DNA from: Thermoplasmatales archaeon ex4484_36
GTDB lineage: Archaea; Thermoplasmatota; Penumbrarchaeia; Penumbrarchaeales; EX4484-36
Length of the DNA: 21,796 bases
Direction of reading: 5' to 3'
Assembly (NCBI GenBank): GCA_002254765.1
Contig: NJDV01000074.1
Location: 1-21,796 of the forward strand
A program made the position numbers and the translations under genes. Below the pieces are notes generated by a model that worked only from the letters and a program-made list of their open reading frames with translations, had not been told where the DNA came from and searched no databases. Shown here piece after piece: positions 1 to 7,640 of the stretch. Each line of letters begins with the position of its first letter. The stretch's first letter is position 1.

Positions 1-5
1 GGTGT

Positions 6-183
6 GGGGGCATGGTGTAACCAGGCAGCATCGCGGGCTCCAGTTACGCGTGATTGACAACGGGTCTGCTGATGGGAGGAGACGTCCTCCCATAGGATGA
101 ATAACTGGAGCGATGAGCTCTTCACGTTCGCGATGCGTAGAAGATACCCGCTGATCTGGGTTCAAATCCCAGTGCCCCCACCA
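6..183 (+). tRNA. trnW: tRNA-Trp (CCA anticodon), intron-containing
   Basis: A complete cloverleaf forms once 44-145 is removed. The acceptor stem pairs 6-12 with 173-179, the discriminator is A180, and CCA is encoded at 181-183. The D-arm is short (15-18 with 28-31) with a GG at 24-25. The anticodon stem pairs 33-37 with 147-151. The loop C38 T39 C40 C41 A42 G43 + A146 places anticodon CCA at 40-42, which means Trp. The T-arm pairs 156-160 with 168-172 around the loop TTCAAAT. A bulge-helix-bulge supports the splice sites: three-base bulges 42-44 and 144-146, a central helix of 38-41 with 140-143 (one C-A mismatch), and an inner helix of 45-49 with 135-139. The endonuclease cuts would fall at 43/44 and 145/146, the usual archaeal 37/38 position. 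Its promoter lies outside the window. Confidence 0.95.
44..145 (+). ncRNA. tRNA-Trp intron carrying a box C/D 2'-O-methylation guide
   Basis: The 102-nt intron has C/D sRNA architecture. Box C-like GTGATTGA is at 50-57, box D' CTGA at 69-72, box C' AGGATGA at 94-100, and a degenerate box D ATGA at 113-116. Guide 61-68 is complementary to 41-43 plus 146-150, across the ligated exon junction. The fifth base before D' (G64) pairs with C147, tRNA position 39. Guide 102-110 is complementary to 38-46, and the fifth base before box D (G108) pairs with C40, tRNA position 34. These are the two positions targeted by the known Haloferax tRNA-Trp intron guide. A nine-base-pair hairpin (72-80 with 85-93) separates D' and C'. 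Weak points are the imperfect box C and box D, and a closing stem (45-49/135-139) that is not adjacent to box D. Confidence 0.88.
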
Positions 184-199
184 ATATATTAATCAATGG

Positions 200-246
200 A
201 AAAAAAAGAGAGTTGTCTAAAAAGAAACATGAAAAATTGAAAAAAG
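200..246 (-). terminator. Oligo-T termination region for the DUF4870 gene
   Basis: Read on the minus strand just past the stop of the 275-871 gene, this stretch contains four runs of five to eight T residues (241-246, about 232-236, 219-223 and 200-207). Archaeal RNA polymerase terminates at such T-rich tracts without needing a hairpin. No comparable T-run follows the tRNA on the plus strand. The tract covers most of the gap between the two genes. Confidence 0.55.
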
Positions 247-274
247 AATAAGGGGCTAAAACCACCTTATTCCT

Positions 275-871
275 CTATATTTTCCCACTCTTAAGCAGAT
301 TCTCGGCAATGTCCCCCACAACAGGGAATTTAAAGTACTCCCCAGTATATGCTTTCAACATTCCCACAAGCCACGCCATAACCAGGAGAAGACCACCCAA
401 CCACACTATGATGTGGAGAGGCCAGATCAGCCAGGCAAGCCATCCCAGAATTGACAGTATTATTACCCCGGAGAGAAATATAACGACAGATTGCATAGCG
501 TGGAAGCGGACAAATTTGTTCTTCCTCTCAAGAATAAGGACTAATATCCCAGTGAAGAACATCCCGGCATACGCTATTAAAGCGGCTATATTCTTATCGA
601 GCCCAAAGATGCTCGTCTCATCCCCTTCCTTCTCCACCCTCTTTTCTTCTCTCTCTACCTCTTCCTTCCCTTCCCCTTCACCTTCCCCTCCCTCTTCCTT
701 CTCGCCTTCCTCCTCTTTCTTCTCTTTCCCTTCCTCTCCCTCCTCCGCCTTCTCCTCCTTCTCGCCCTCTCCGGCCCCCTCTTCTACCTCCTCCTCTTTC
801 TTTTCACTTTCCCCCTTCTTCTCTTCTGCAATCTCCTCTTCTTTCACCTTTGATTCTTTATTTTCTAACAA
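275..871 (-). CDS. DUF4870/Tic20-like membrane protein with long acidic/lysine tail
   Basis: A 198-residue membrane protein of unknown function. Residues 1-85 are almost entirely Glu, Lys and Gly, so probably disordered and highly charged. Residues 93-175 hold three hydrophobic segments (about 95-114, 127-148, 152-172), with a KFVRFHAMQS motif at 119-128 between the first two. That motif is typical of the DUF4870/Tic20-like family, usually about 110 residues long, so the acidic tail is an addition. The start is a TTG at 871 chosen because GGAGGTG lies about five bases upstream; no ATG fits the family better. The gene stands alone, with T-runs downstream. The polypurine coding strand makes the tail prone to sequencing error, but the frame is open throughout. 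The role of the tail is unknown. Confidence 0.8.
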   Translation of the reverse strand: MLENKESKVKEEEIAEEKKGESEKKEEEVEEGAGEGEKEEKAEEGEEGKEKKEEEGEKEEGGEGEGEGKEEVEREEKRVEKEGDETSIFGLDKNIAALIAYAGMFFTGILVLILERKNKFVRFHAMQSVVIFLSGVIILSILGWLAWLIWPLHIIVWLGGLLLVMAWLVGMLKAYTGEYFKFPVVGDIAENLLKSGKI

Positions 872-933
872 ATGGCCACCTCCTTTTATACTGCTTCAAA
901 AAACTAGGGCCCCAAGCAGCTAAAACCTATACT

Positions 934-945
934 CCCTTAAATATG
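934..945 (-). promoter_or_regulatory. TATA-like element upstream of the DUF4870 gene
   Basis: On the minus strand this reads CATATTTAAGG, an archaeal TATA-like box about 65 bases upstream of the TTG start. That leaves a short leader, consistent with the Shine-Dalgarno sequence seen there. It is a single motif match in an AT-richer gap. Confidence 0.35.
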
Positions 946-993
946 TTTTTTCTAAAACCGACGCTTCACAGCCTTCTAATTCACCCTGAGCAA

Positions 994-3560
994 TTAGCCG
1001 AGGAACCCCTCTCTCTTTAAGGTATAGACAACAAGCCCTCCCAGCAGAGCCGCCAAAGCATAAAGGACGTAAGATACCCATCCATAACCGCCCACTCCGT
1101 TAGCTCCACTGCTCCAGGCTTCCTCCCCTCTCCTGTACTCCTGAAGGTTCGTCACCCCATCCCCGTCGGGGTCCTCATCGGCATCAGAGGGGTCGAAAGG
1201 ATCAAGACCCCTCATCGCCTCCCAGCGGTCTGGCATCCCGTCCCCGTCAGTGTCCTCGTCCAGGGGGTCGGGCACGCCGTCGGAGTCCGTATCCCGGGGA
1301 ACGGACAGTGAGGAGAGGGGATCGCTGCCGCACGCTATCTCCACTTCGTCAGAAAAGCCATCATTGTCGTCGTCGGGGTCCTCCACATCCCCTACCCCAT
1401 CCAAATCGCTATCTCTCCACTCCAATGGGTCGAGGGGAAAAAGATCCCATAGGTCAGGGACGGCGTCGCCATCAGAATCTCTGCTGGAGGAGGGCAGGGC
1501 GTAGAGGTATATCCTGTAAGGGAGGGGGTCGGTGAGGTGGAGAGTCAGGCTGCCCTCGGCGGAGGAGTAATCGCTCGGAATGTCAACCGGAATATCACCG
1601 TTGAAGAGGTAGGCCTTCGCAGTTGAAATGATCACATCCCCTAATGCCTGCTGGGAAAGGTCTATGATAATATCAAACTTCCTTACATCCAGCTCGCCCC
1701 TCACCTCAAGCATCAATGAAATGTTAAGGTAGACTCTGGCCCCAATGCGTACCTGGGGCGGGGGAGAGCTGTCAAGGGCCAGGGTGACCTCCCCCGGACC
1801 CTGTCCTAGGTAGCGGGCCCGAACTGCCCCTCCCTCCCAGTATCTCTCTGTGAAATGCTCTCCCACACTGATGCCCCCTAGCACCTCAGTTGAGGTCTCC
1901 TCTCCCCACTGGTCTATCGCCCGGAACAGGAAGCTGTGGTTTCCCTCAGGGAGGCGGATGCCGAAGGAGAGCCTGACCCCACCGGAGAAGTCCAAAGGTC
2001 TTCGAGGTACTTCAAGGGGGTGCTCCTCCCCGTCCAGTATAAGGGAGAGCAGGCGTGGCCTGTCCCCGTCACTGTCCCGGTAGGTCACCTCAAATGTGTA
2101 GAGGCCTACGGAGGTATCGGAAGGATAACAGATGGGGTTCAAAAGCTCCGGGGGGTCGCTCACAGGGCTCACCGCGACTTCCAGGGTGTAGAGCTCCACC
2201 CCTCCCCCCTCCCCAATGACCTTCAAGTATATTTCCCCCTCACCCCAGCAGTCCTTGAGGCCCTCTACCAGAAGGGTCGAACCCTCCAGCTGGCAGGAGA
2301 CCACCTCTCCCCTGGTCCCCACCACCTCGAATCCAAAGGGGTCCCTGAAATAGCTGCTCAGGTTCAGGCTGGCCGTTCCCTCTTCCTCAAGAGATATCTT
2401 AGGAAGCTCTTTTAACAGCTCCGGGGGACCGTAGAGAGGGGGTGGAGTGATGAGAAGCGCTGCACTCTCCACGCTTAGATAGTCCGAGACATTGATGTAG
2501 AGGAGGGCGGGGATAAGGTCTTCCGGTGCTTCAAGAAGGATCGTTCCGTTCTCCGGATCGCAGGTGACCCATGGCAGGGATCGGGGGTTTCCTCGTCGGA
2601 TATACTCACTGGAAGTATTACATCCTCCCCGGGGTTTATAACAATGCTCGGATAAGGGAGGAAGACCTCGGGAGGGTCGTTCCGCTCCCTCACGCTCGTC
2701 TGAAGGGTGTAGTTCCCCCAGCTCAAGGAGCAAATATGAAAAGTGTGGGTGGGTCGTCAACGTAGGAGACGAAAGGACTTGTAGTGCTCACCTGGAAAGT
2801 AGGCGAATGGTTCCCCGGGGTGTAGAATTCAAGGGGTATGAGAGTAGGAGTGTCCTCCTCCACCACAACGGATGTTGAGAAGTTGAGAAGTGTTGGGGGG
2901 ATGTGAGAGGCCACGGTCCGAATCAGATTGCCCTCCTCGGAGGGTGTGTAGAGGTGATACCACCAAGTGCTTCCAAGCACCTTCACCTCTACAGTTAACA
3001 TCTACAGTCCCTACCCGGAGGAAGTACCTCACCTGGGCGCTGGAGGTGGTGTCTACAAAGACGCTACCTGAGGAGAAGGTGGAGTTCACCCAGCTTATTG
3101 TAGCTCCCGTGGTGGAGCTGAAGAGGAAGGCGTAACCTGAAAACGTAGAGTTCTTGACCACCGCCCGGGAGTTCTCCGCCGAGAGACCGCAGTTCGCATT
3201 CTCCACAATTAGGTGGGAGACCTCTGCGGTGGTTGAGTGGAGGAAGACGCCAGCCCATTCCTCCGGACCCCCAAGTCTTATGGGCCTCTCCGGGGTACCC
3301 TTGGCTAGAAGGGGCCCGTACACGTCAAGCCTCACTCCCCTGGTGAAGGTAACCCGGGCCCCCGGCATGATCCGAAGCGTCTCTCCCACAGGGATGGTTG
3401 TGTCCTCCGTTATGGTAATATTGCCTGACCATACGGTCTCTCCCCTGGTTTCCGTCTGCCTCAAACCCTCTTCCCCTGAGGAGTGGTGTATCGGCAGTAC
3501 CTGGATGAGCAGAAGGAGAGCGGTGAAGAGGGCAACCGGGATGGGAGCTTTCAATCCCAA
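994..3560 (-). pseudogene. Cell-surface protein (beta-helix-like N-terminus, TSP3-type calcium repeats), frameshifted
   Basis: One long secreted protein is split over three frames. It begins at a TTG (3560, or better 3554, where GGAGGAG lies about eight bases upstream) with a signal peptide, KAPIPVALFTALLLLIQVLP. A region follows with features of right-handed beta-helix surface proteins (PVGETLRIMPGARVTF). The frame then shifts near 3000, again near 2730 and again near 2570; reading across these sites gives continuous, compositionally uniform sequence. Residues encoded about 1490-1140 contain tandem D-x-D-x-D-G calcium-binding thrombospondin type 3 repeats (DSDGDAVPD, DTDSDGVPD, DTDGDGMPD, DPDGDGVT). 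The protein ends in one transmembrane helix and a short basic tail (about 1075-996). It overlaps the end of the response regulator gene, so it is probably cotranscribed with it. Sequencing indels are as likely as true decay. Function is not recognised beyond a surface role. Confidence 0.75.
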
Positions 3561-3910
3561 ATCTCCTCCACCTCCTTCAGAAGCTCTGATGGAAGAATGG
3601 GCTTGAAAAGGAACTGCCTCACCTGGGGATAGGAGGAGAGCCTCCTTCTGGCATCCTCAATGACCTCCCCGGTCACGGCAATAACGGGGGTGTCAATCCC
3701 CCTACGAAGCATGAAGTCAAGAACGTCGAAGCCGTCAAATCCCGGGAGCATCAGATCCAGTATCACCAGCTCAAAGCTCTCTTCGGCGAGCAACCTCATG
3801 GCCTCCTCCCCGTCGTAAGCCGATGAGGTCCGGTAGCCCTCGTCTTCAAACACCTCTCTCCAAATCTCGTTTATCTCAAGGGTGTCCTCAACGATAAGTA
3901 TACTTTTCAT
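3551..3910 (-). CDS. Stand-alone response regulator receiver domain
   Basis: A single CheY-type receiver domain of 119 residues with no output domain. The acidic pocket is E8/D9, the phosphoacceptor is D52 in VILDLML, and the switch residues are T80 and K103 (FKP). The ATG at 3910 is preferred over an upstream in-frame start because the family begins at MKSILIVED and GAGGGGTG precedes it by about four bases. It overlaps the 3' end of the histidine kinase gene by 23 bases, so translation is probably coupled and the kinase is its expected phosphodonor. Without an effector domain it must act by protein contact. The downstream surface protein gene overlaps its stop codon. Confidence 0.93.
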   Translation of the reverse strand: MKSILIVEDTLEINEIWREVFEDEGYRTSSAYDGEEAMRLLAEESFELVILDLMLPGFDGFDVLDFMLRRGIDTPVIAVTGEVIEDARRRLSSYPQVRQFLFKPILPSELLKEVEEIWD

Positions 3911-4844
3911 GTTCACCCCTCGGCAGGAATATCTCAACCCTTGTTCCCTTGCCCTCCCTGCTCTCTATGGTCACCCGTCCCCTGTGCATCTCAATGATGT
4001 TCTTCACAAGGTAGAGGCCCATTCCCATCCCCCCCTCCCTTCTCCGGGATGAGGAATCCACCTGATAGAACCGACGGAAGACCCTCTTAAGCTCCCTACG
4101 GGGTATCCCAGGGCCTGAATCCTCAACGACTACCACGGCCCACCTCTCACCGCCCCTCACCTCAACCCGCACTTTGGACCCCTCAGGGGAGAACTTTATG
4201 GCGTTGTCAAGAACGTTTCTTATGGCCGCCTGTATTCTTCCTGGATCCACACTGCACCACACCTCCCCCTCGTAGCTCTCGAGGATTGCCATCCTCTTCC
4301 TTCCAGCGTCCTCCCTCATCACCTCCACAACCTCCCGGGTGATCTCCACAAGGTCCACCTCTCTCCTCTGGAGGGCGATCCTTCCAGTCTCTATCATCGA
4401 GACAGCCATTAGATCCTCCAAGAGTAGCTGAAGCCTCTTTAAGTTCCTTGAGAAGACCTCCACAAACCTGTCCAGCTCCTCTGGGCCTTTCTTCTTCAGC
4501 AACTCCAGGCGGCCTATCATGATGTGCAGAGGGGTTCTCAGTTCGTGGGAGATGTTGGCCAGAAAGCGGTTCATCTCCTCCTCATTCTTCTCAAGTCCCC
4601 TTGCAGTCTCAAGAAGGGCCCTGTAGCTCTTCCGCAGGCTCCGCAGGGCCTTTTCCCTATCCGCCGTCGCCTTGCTCAAAGAGCTGAAGGCGGAGTTTAG
4701 TGCTTCAATCACGGAGTTTATCCCATCCACCAGCTCCTCGAGCTCGTCGCCCGTTGAGAGCGTCTCGTTTTTCTGCAGAGGCTCAATTCTGACCCCCTTC
4801 CTCACCACATCCTCCTCTTTAAGCTCCTTCAGCTTTTTCTCCAC
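3888..4844 (-). CDS. HAMP-containing sensor histidine kinase (no membrane segment)
   Basis: A 318-residue histidine kinase. Residues 1-50 resemble a HAMP linker (GDELEELVDGINSVIEAL), then a coiled coil, then the DHp domain with phosphoacceptor H100 in SHELRTP. The ATPase domain has an N box (N210 and N214), the G1 box DSGPGIP at 242-248, an F box around RVFRRFYQVD and the G2 box GMGMGL at 272-277. All catalytic boxes are intact. The start is a GTG at 4844. HAMP domains normally follow a transmembrane helix directly, but none is encoded here; the preceding gene, overlapping by 26 bases in another frame, supplies a membrane anchor and possible sensor domain. The two may be a split receptor, or one gene broken by a deletion or frameshift. 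The partner is the response regulator immediately downstream. Confidence 0.88.
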   Translation of the reverse strand: MEKKLKELKEEDVVRKGVRIEPLQKNETLSTGDELEELVDGINSVIEALNSAFSSLSKATADREKALRSLRKSYRALLETARGLEKNEEEMNRFLANISHELRTPLHIMIGRLELLKKKGPEELDRFVEVFSRNLKRLQLLLEDLMAVSMIETGRIALQRREVDLVEITREVVEVMREDAGRKRMAILESYEGEVWCSVDPGRIQAAIRNVLDNAIKFSPEGSKVRVEVRGGERWAVVVVEDSGPGIPRRELKRVFRRFYQVDSSSRRREGGMGMGLYLVKNIIEMHRGRVTIESREGKGTRVEIFLPRGEHEKYTYR

Positions 4845-6192
4845 GGTAGAGCCTTACCCTCTTCATGGTGTCCCATTCACTTTCGAAGACCTCCTCAAGC
4901 CTCCAGGTAAAGCGGGTCCCCGGGGGAGGAAGAACCCCCTCCAGCTCCTCCTCTGAGATCTCCGTCACCAGATGGCTCCCTCGGATGGAGGTGTTGGTGT
5001 GTACGATCCAGATGGAGTCGTTCCCGCTCTCCATAAGGGAGCAGGAGATGTTCGCAGAGAGTTCAACGGTTCTTTTCAGGGTGTACCCCCTATCACTGTA
5101 GTAATCCAGAGGTTCTTCAGGGAGTGCCCTGTACCTCGGGGGAAGGTTCCTTTCCATATAACGACAGAGGTTCTCACAGGAGAGCTTGAATGCAATGGGG
5201 GGTAGCCCCTCGGAGGATGTGATGTTAGCCAAAATGTACCAGGTGGATGTGGGATAAAGATAGGAGGGCGGTAAGATGAATCCCCCGTGTGGCTGCGAGT
5301 TCCACTCGTCAAGGCCAGTGAGAAGTGTGACGAAATAGGGGCGGGTGAGGTTCAGGGGAAGAAGACCCCCTTGCGAGGGAAAAAGGAGCTCTGCTTCTCC
5401 CGTGGGGAGAACGTTGCTTGCCGCGAGCTCCTGAGCGGTTTTACAGACGCTCTGAAGCCTCGGGGAGAGGTCGACCGCCTCCGGAAGTGAAAGGGGGTTG
5501 GTGCTCAGAATGTATCCTGTGAACCCCTCAAGGTCCACATCACCCGATACATGTCCGTAAACGCTGCCCTCTATGTTCAGCTCCCCCCCACCCATTATGA
5601 AAGCATCCGGTATGGGGCTATAGAGGCTCCACAGATGGGTGCCGAGCTGTCCCTCCACATAGCCGGAGACGTTCTGAAGGAGCTCGCCCGCCAGTGGAGA
5701 CCCCTCGCTCAATAGGTAACCAACTCCCTCCACTCTAGCACTTATGTTTCCAGAGAAGCTGAACACACCCCTTATCTCAAAGGTGCCCAGGAACGTCCCA
5801 GCCCCTTCACCGTTAAGGTACAATTCAGATGTGTTGAAGGAGGCGCTCAGGTTCTCAAGCCGGTACAGATAATTCCCGCTCATGGGGTTAGGAGGGGCCT
5901 CCCGGGTGGCACTTCCAGTGAGGATCAGTGTATAGTTCTCGGGAAGACCGCACGTTCTCTCAAGCATTGTGTCCTGTGCGCTTTTCAGCTGCCATCCTTT
6001 CTCGCTCAGGTAATTGAGCCTCACCTCCTCCCTCCTCTCCTCATTTATCTCCTCGGAATAATCCTTTTTCAACCTGGAGAAGTCCTCCTCCATGTTCCTC
6101 ATGGAAAGAGATATAACCAAGGCTGTGAGAAGAAGCGGGATCAGCGATACTACCACAATAATCAATATCTGCTTCTTCGTGAGGCTGAGCAT
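4819..6192 (-). CDS. Membrane-anchored extracellular sensor-like protein
   Basis: A 457-residue protein with one N-terminal transmembrane helix (about residues 8-30), a short coiled coil (31-60) and a long region with many N-glycosylation sequons (NYT, NIS, NVS, NLT), consistent with exposure outside the cell. No domain family was recognised with confidence. It is first in a minus-strand operon with the histidine kinase, response regulator and surface protein, and overlaps the kinase start by 26 bases, so a sensory role is inferred. A normal receptor kinase would continue into a second membrane helix and HAMP; here the frame stops just where those would begin. The ATG at 6192 is followed directly by a signal-anchor. 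There are few Cys residues and no obvious catalytic motif. Confidence 0.7.
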   Translation of the reverse strand: MLSLTKKQILIIVVVSLIPLLLTALVISLSMRNMEEDFSRLKKDYSEEINEERREEVRLNYLSEKGWQLKSAQDTMLERTCGLPENYTLILTGSATREAPPNPMSGNYLYRLENLSASFNTSELYLNGEGAGTFLGTFEIRGVFSFSGNISARVEGVGYLLSEGSPLAGELLQNVSGYVEGQLGTHLWSLYSPIPDAFIMGGGELNIEGSVYGHVSGDVDLEGFTGYILSTNPLSLPEAVDLSPRLQSVCKTAQELAASNVLPTGEAELLFPSQGGLLPLNLTRPYFVTLLTGLDEWNSQPHGGFILPPSYLYPTSTWYILANITSSEGLPPIAFKLSCENLCRYMERNLPPRYRALPEEPLDYYSDRGYTLKRTVELSANISCSLMESGNDSIWIVHTNTSIRGSHLVTEISEEELEGVLPPPGTRFTWRLEEVFESEWDTMKRVRLYRGEKAEGA

Positions 6193-6236
6193 AGAGGCCC
6201 TCTATTTCCAACTGTGAAGCAAAAATGAGGGGGTCC

Positions 6237-6247
6237 ATTATAAAATT
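6237..6247 (-). promoter_or_regulatory. TATA-like element for the sensor/kinase operon
   Basis: On the minus strand this reads AATTTTATAAT, a good archaeal TATA match about 50 bases upstream of the ATG at 6192. It lies in the 139-base divergent gap between the two-component operon and the HAD/ubiquitin-like operon. Confidence 0.4.
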
Positions 6248-6296
6248 AGCGATGAAAATGTCAAGCTGTGAACTCTTGAAGCTCACGGCATTCAGT

Positions 6297-6308
6297 TAAG
6301 AATATTAC
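6297..6308 (+). promoter_or_regulatory. TATA-like element for the HAD/ubiquitin-like gene run
   Basis: TTAAGAATATTA is centred about 29 bases upstream of the ATG at 6332, the spacing expected for a leaderless archaeal transcript. No Shine-Dalgarno sequence precedes that ATG, in keeping with leaderless initiation. Confidence 0.45.
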
Positions 6309-6331
6309 GGGCCTACCCCTTCCCCCACCCG

Positions 6332-6982
6332 ATGAAACTTTCCCTGCTCATGGACTTCGACGGGACGGCTACGGACAAGGATGTGACGGAGGTGATCTTC
6401 AGAAGGTTTGCCAGAGGTAACTGGCGCAAGTGGGACAAGATGGCACTCACTCTCAAGGTTCCGGTCCACAAGGCCCTCTCGGAGCAATTCAGAATGGTTG
6501 AGGCCACCCCGGAGGAGGTTCTTAGTGCACTGGATGAGGAGGTGCACCTCCGGGAGGGGCTCAAAGAACTTGTGGCTTATCTGAAGGAGGTGGAGATTCC
6601 CTGGATTATAGTGAGCGAGGGGGCGGATTTTTACATAAAATACATACTGGAAAGGGAAGGACTTCATCCCGATATGATCTTCTCTTACAGAAGTCGCTTC
6701 GTTAGGGGGCATATTGAAGTGGAGCCCCTCTGGATGTGGGAGGGATGTGATCGCTGCGGGACCTGCAAAAGGAGGATAGTGAAGGCGTTCAGACATCTGG
6801 GACCCGTGGCCTATGTGGGGGACTCCACCACGGACTTCTGTGTGGCAGACACAGTGGACCTCCTCTACGCCAGGGGATACCTCAAGGCTTTTGCGGAGAA
6901 GCAAGGGATCCCTCATGTGCCCTACCTAGACCTCCACCAGGTCAGGAAACATCTGAAGGGATTTCTGGAGGGGGAGGAATGA
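6332..6982 (+). CDS. MtnX-like HAD-superfamily phosphatase
   Basis: A 216-residue HAD phosphatase of the SerB/MtnX-like branch. Motif I is DFDGT (nucleophile D8, acid D10), motif II is the Ser in IIVSEG (S95), and motif IV is GDSTTD (163-168) with a basic stretch before it. A Cys cluster, CDRCGTC (139-145), sits in the cap-to-core region and may bind metal; it is unusual. In bacteria MtnX dephosphorylates a methionine-salvage intermediate, but no other salvage gene is nearby, so the substrate is open. The stop overlaps the next HAD start (ATGA), which points to an operon. It is the first gene of the plus-strand run that leads into the ubiquitin-like locus, but a functional link is not shown. 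Confidence 0.85.
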   Translation: MKLSLLMDFDGTATDKDVTEVIFRRFARGNWRKWDKMALTLKVPVHKALSEQFRMVEATPEEVLSALDEEVHLREGLKELVAYLKEVEIPWIIVSEGADFYIKYILEREGLHPDMIFSYRSRFVRGHIEVEPLWMWEGCDRCGTCKRRIVKAFRHLGPVAYVGDSTTDFCVADTVDLLYARGYLKAFAEKQGIPHVPYLDLHQVRKHLKGFLEGEE

Positions 6983-7598
6983 GACCTGTGGCTTTCCTGT
7001 TTGATCTGGGCTCAACTGTCTTTCCCTATAGGGAGAGTGAGGCAAGGCTTTTCCTGAGGAGGTTCTTTATGGGGGTGAGGACGAGGACCTGCCAAGCAGG
7101 CTCAGGAGATTCTTCAGGTCCACCGGGATAGAACCGGAGGATGAAGAGATCTGGATTGAGGAGCATCGGAAGGCTTTCGTGAGAAGCGTTGAGATCCCAC
7201 CCAGCAAGATAGAGTTCCTGAAATCCCTCTCAGAGAAGTTCCCGCTGGGGGTTGTGACGAACTACCCGGACGAAGAGACCATTCTCACCCTTCTAAAGAT
7301 GAACTCCCTTGAAGAAGCAATAAGTGCAGTGGCCGTCTCGGGAGCCCTGGGGTACAGGAAACCACACAGGAGGCCCTTCCTTCACGCCCTCTGGGAGATG
7401 GAGGTGAAGCCCTCCCGGGAAGTGGTGATGGTGGGAGACCGCTGGCTGGAAGACGTGGAGGGGGCGAGGGCGACAGGACTTACCGGAGTACTCACCGTTG
7501 AATGGGCTGAAGGGGAGAAGCAGCCTCCAAAGGATCCCACCGTGCCCATCATATACAGGCTGGAAGACGCCTTGAGGGTTGTGAGAAGGCTTAAGTAA
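6979..7598 (+). pseudogene. HAD-superfamily hydrolase, single frameshift
   Basis: A HAD hydrolase of about 206 residues read in two frames. The ATG at 6979 overlaps the previous stop and opens with motif I, FDLGST. The frame is lost at the G-run around 7066-7071; shifting one base there restores a continuous protein through to the stop at 7598. That protein has motif II in VVTNYP, a basic residue in RKPHRRP and motif IV GDRWLEDVEGA. Motif I has Gly at the usual +2 Asp site, which is tolerated in many HAD hydrolases but may change chemistry. A homopolymer miscall is the simplest cause, so the gene is probably intact in the organism. The substrate is unknown. It is followed 42 bases later by the ubiquitin-like gene. 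Confidence 0.8.
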
Positions 7599-7612
7599 AA
7601 AAACTATCTACA

Positions 7613-7621
7613 CCATATATG
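7613..7621 (+). promoter_or_regulatory. Possible internal TATA element before the ubiquitin-like gene
   Basis: CCATATATG lies in the 42-base gap between the second HAD gene and the Ubl gene, about 25 bases before its TTG start. It could let the conjugation genes be transcribed separately from the HAD genes. A Shine-Dalgarno sequence at 7630-7637 argues that the main transcript starts further upstream. Confidence 0.3.
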
Positions 7622-7640
7622 CCAGTCAAGAGGTGAGACC

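Noticed and set aside
309..923. 204-residue plus-strand open frame rich in Ser, Pro and Phe
   Set aside because: It is the antisense of the polypurine tail of the DUF4870 gene; composition is that of a shadow and no family features are seen.
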